Source of the DNA: Seriola aureovittata
Taxonomy: Eukaryota; Chordata; Actinopteri; Carangiformes; Carangidae
NCBI RefSeq assembly: GCF_021018895.1
Contig: NC_079373.1
Coordinates: 20,406,501-20,470,500, forward strand
Length of the DNA stretch: 64,000 nt
Direction: 5' to 3'
Below the pieces are notes generated by a model, which saw only the letters and a list, made by a program, of their open reading frames with translations, was not told where the DNA came from and made no database searches. Numbering within the stretch: the first letter of the stretch is position 1; each line of letters starts with the position of its first letter. This document shows, in pieces, positions 61,285 to 64,000 of the stretch. The position numbers and the translations under genes are program-made.

Positions 61285-61441
61285 GACATACAGATAGTTT
61301 GTTCTGTATTCTCAAAGGGGGAACTTCATCACACAGATCTCTTCACTTGACAGTCCTGGTGAAGCACTAATAAACAGCCATTTTACACCATTTGTATTGT
61401 CTCATAGGGAATGGAAATACTGCTGCTGTGTGGCAGCACAA

Positions 61442-61443
<2 letters not shown>

Positions 61444-61482
<39 letters not shown>

Positions 61483-61486
61483 GTGT
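61444..61486. repeat. (TG)n microsatellite
   Basis: TG run with a single GCG interruption near its right end. Confidence 0.95.
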
Positions 61487-62407
61487 TCACAGGCAGATTT
61501 GTGTATTACAATTTATTATTCCGAGGATATTGCAGAACTTGCTCTAAAATAAATCCACTGATGATTCCTCACGCTAACACGACGATCCTCCATCACGCTC
61601 ACTTTACCCAAATCTCTACAGCCAAATGAAAAAAAAAAAAACATAAATCATGGATTACATTAGACACCATCCCGCCATATCTGTGCCCCTCCGCGGCAAC
61701 GTCACTTCAAATCCAACCACACTGCATGTCTAAGAGCTCATTGCACTGATCTGTTCAACACTTACATTCCACAGGAGCGTTGATGACACACTTAAAAAAA
61801 AAAGAAATTGTTTGACATTTCGACAACAGAGGTAAGTCAGTGAAGTAGAAAACTAGCATGCCATGTTGGAACATTTTTCATTTACAAAGGAAAATAAATG
61901 AAAATTGGGGCTTGACTTTATTCAACATGAGGAAAAAAAAAAAACAACTCCACAAGAGGTGGAGGGTATTATCAGTTCATATGTTTGCTGCCTCAGTGGG
62001 GGGCAGGGGTGGGGGGGGTGGTGGGAGGGGGGGGGCATTAGTAAAGTCTTCATTGTCTCAATGTCTTTCTTTTCTTCCAGCAAACTGTTAGACCAAGCAA
62101 AAAAAAAGAAAAGAAAAAAACACTCAAGAGGAGTGACAACCAATGGGATTCTCTTCCTTGCCAAAAGTAGGTGTCCCTTCTCTTTCAGTTGTGTTACTCT
62201 TTGGCAAAATGAATGGTGAGTGGAAAGAGCAGATCAGAGCGGGGACACAGCTGGAATCTGTACAGAGGGTCTGGGGAAGTGGCGCGGGGGCAAAGGATGC
62301 TCTAAAGAGGTTATCAAGTGGGGTGGGTGGGGGTTGGGGTGTTAAAATCAAGAGTCTTATCCCATCAGGCAGTGGGGCTCCTCTCAATCGGGTGCCTCCC
62401 CGCAAGG

Positions 62408-62479
62408 CTAAGCGTCGTATTTCTTCCCCGTTCTGTGGATGTGGTGGAACAGAGTCATGGAGAACGCCATGCCCATGAG
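62408..62479 (-). CDS. tspan9: Tetraspanin-9, last coding exon
   Basis: The exon begins after a TTTGCAG acceptor on the minus strand and encodes LMGMAFSMTLFHHIHRTG then KKYDA and stop (TAG at 62410-62408), 23 residues in phase 0. This is the end of membrane segment 4 plus the short cytosolic tail of TSPAN9, a tail very conserved in vertebrates. TSPAN9 is a plasma-membrane tetraspanin of membrane microdomains. The remaining exons lie beyond the right end of the window, since none is recognisable up to 64000. It is a different subfamily from the TspanC8 neighbour, so this is not a recent tandem duplicate. Confidence 0.9.
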   Translation of the reverse strand, partial: LMGMAFSMTLFHHIHRTGKKYDA

Positions 62480-63392
62480 CTGCAAAGGAAGGAGAAGGAG
62501 ATAGTGAATTTGTGTCTGTATGTATAGTGTACATACAGTATGTGTCAGTGCATGATATACATGTGCATGTGTGATCTTTTTGATGTTGATGCCTTGGGCT
62601 GGTTTGTGTTTTGATGCACAATAATTCCTGTGCTGAGGCACAAGCACATTTTCGTTCACTCTCTCTTTTTCTGAGATGGCCTTCAAACACGAGCTCTGGA
62701 ATCTTTGTGATGGAAAAAATGTACAGCGTGCACAAGCATTAAGTCAATGAAGTAAATTGAGATGCCACTAAATCAAAGTAGCCAGCTATCTCTTTGAAGT
62801 TTCCATTACCCCTGATACTTCTACATCAAACACAGTCACAAGGCTGATCCTAAAACCATTATCTGGCAAAAGTTTGGATGGCAGGGAAAGCGCAAAGTAC
62901 TGTATGGTGCATAGTCTAATAGAAACGGCAACGTGGACTTCCTGCAAACAGGCTCCACTGGGGATTTCTACAGTATGTGATCAGCCTGGGAAAGCTGCTG
63001 ATTCTCTTCCTTTTGTTTCAGTCTAAGCCTAATTCATACGGCTGCTTCAGAGAAAAACGCCACCTTATGCCACTGTCAATCAAAACACAAAGTGCTATCC
63101 TTCTGAGAAGGAATTAGGAACAATAAAAAAAAAAAATAAATAGATAAAAATGCTTCAAAACCAACCCAATTATTTACATATGGTTCATCAGTGCAGCTCT
63201 TACATACACAAGATGTTTAAACTGTCTCCTTCATTCAGTCGGAGAGCGAGACAGTATGACAGATGCTCCTGCAGGATTCTTCAAAGCGCAATCATCCGTC
63301 CATGCTTAAGAATATATAAAGACTGCTGAGATTTGATGAAACCATTGTGGACAAAGTTACACATACAGGCGTTACATTGGCAGTCTGTCATA

Positions 63393-63456
63393 TACACCAA
63401 TGAGCCACAAAATTAAAACCAGCTACCGGTGTTAATGTTGAGGCTGATCGGTTGTA
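63393..63456. mobile_element. Miniature Tc1/mariner-type remnant (both ends, almost no interior)
   Basis: The left end reads ACCAATGAGCCACAAAATTA followed by AAACC. The right end reads TTAATGTTGAGGCTGATCGG followed by TTGTA. The two are imperfect inverted repeats with about 10 bp between them, and resemble the ends of the element at 44621-45083. Confidence 0.6.
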
Positions 63457-63613
63457 TGCTGCAAGTCTAAATCATTCATAAGCCAGTTCTCCACGCCTCT
63501 GGACATTATGTAACATTGCAGACTCGCAATGTCTCTCACCATGCCTTCGAGTCTGCTAATCTGACAGCTCAAGGTCTGTTTCTCGACTCTCCTGCCCCTC
63601 ACCTGAATCAGGG

Positions 63614-63615
<2 letters not shown>

Positions 63616-63685
<70 letters not shown>
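63616..63685. repeat. (TG)n microsatellite
   Basis: Uninterrupted GT run of about 70 bp in the tspan9 intron. Confidence 0.95.
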
Positions 63686-63688
<3 letters not shown>

Positions 63689-63802
63689 GAGAGAGGGAGT
63701 TCATTAAAATTAATGTCAGCCGAGTCGGTGTTGCAGTGTTCTGCTCGAAGACCTTATCGGTCTCCAAACAGGGCAGATATTTGTCAATGTTTTGCATGTG
63801 TG

Positions 63803-63803
<1 letters not shown>

Positions 63804-63852
<49 letters not shown>
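63804..63852. repeat. (TG)n microsatellite
   Basis: A second GT run, about 120 bp from the previous one and in the same sense. Confidence 0.95.
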
Positions 63853-63854
<2 letters not shown>

Positions 63855-64000
63855 TTGGAGAAGAAATGAACAGACAGGGAAGAGATAAGAGTCATACAGA
63901 GTTGGAAAAGAGTCGGTGGGTTAGAATGAAAAAGTGTGTGAGCATGAAAGAAGAGGGTGCGATCTTGTCTTGAACACATATTGATCTGAAGTTGGGCAAT

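Larger units (their letters stand above)
56572..62407 (-). other. Probable long 3'UTR of tspan9
   Basis: Downstream (leftward) of the tspan9 stop there is no other recognisable gene. Minus-strand AATAAA signals occur at 61917-61922, 61512-61517, 57204-57209 and 56572-56577. The last would give a 3'UTR of about 5.8 kb; mammalian TSPAN9 also has a long 3'UTR. The stretch includes a G-run block at 61998-62035, (CA)n at 61221-61280 and (TG)n at 61444-61486. A modestly GC-richer zone at 58600-59230 has open frames on both strands, but none resembles a known family. The true 3' end is uncertain. Confidence 0.45.
62480..64000 (-). other. tspan9 intron (window ends inside it)
   Basis: No further exon is visible. 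The stretch contains two (TG)n runs (63616-63685 and 63804-63852) and a miniature pair of mariner-type ends at 63393-63456. Confidence 0.65.

Noticed and set aside
62124..62735. 203-codon minus-strand open frame
   Set aside because: It reads the tspan9 last exon in the wrong frame and extends into the UTR and intron. The spliced phase-0 frame is the one matching TSPAN9.

Overview
The window looks like nuclear DNA of a bony (teleost) fish. The genes are split by GT-AG introns, their proteins resemble vertebrate families, (CA/GT)n microsatellites are abundant, and there are decayed Tc1/mariner-type ends of the kind common in fish. Species cannot be fixed from the sequence alone.

Layout, left to right. 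1-8370: the 3' end of a plus-strand MICAL-family gene, most likely mical3. Its last three coding exons (4495-6417) encode the C-terminal Rab-binding bMERB coiled coil and are followed by about 2 kb of 3'UTR. 8371-21115: a complete plus-strand ttc38 gene with 14 coding exons, 466 codons plus stop, every splice phase closing. 20956-54906: a complete minus-strand TspanC8 tetraspanin, best matched to tspan33, with 8 coding exons and 270 codons plus stop. Its 3' end converges on and probably overlaps the 3' end of ttc38. 54907-56571: intergenic. 56572-64000: the 3' end of a second minus-strand tetraspanin, tspan9, of which only the last coding exon (62408-62479) lies in the window, with a probably long 3'UTR to its left.

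The standout structure is a roughly 19.9 kb AT-rich tandem array (about 24308-44180) inside tspan33 intron 6. Its monomers are about 25 and 36 bp, often alternating as a 61-bp pair, all in one orientation. They are built into higher-order blocks with recent duplications at offsets of about 633, 1,375 and 1,728 bp. Edge copies are diverged and central copies homogenised. The variable dinucleotide near each monomer start (CG, TG or CA) is what CpG deamination produces, so the array looks germline-methylated. The array makes up most of a 22.6 kb intron that must be transcribed and spliced out to join two exons of the tetraspanin large extracellular loop.

Functionally the genes do not form a pathway. 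MICAL3 acts in Rab8/Rab10 vesicle traffic and actin oxidation, TspanC8 tetraspanins escort ADAM10, TSPAN9 is a membrane-microdomain tetraspanin, and TTC38 is poorly characterised. The two tetraspanins lie in tandem on the minus strand.
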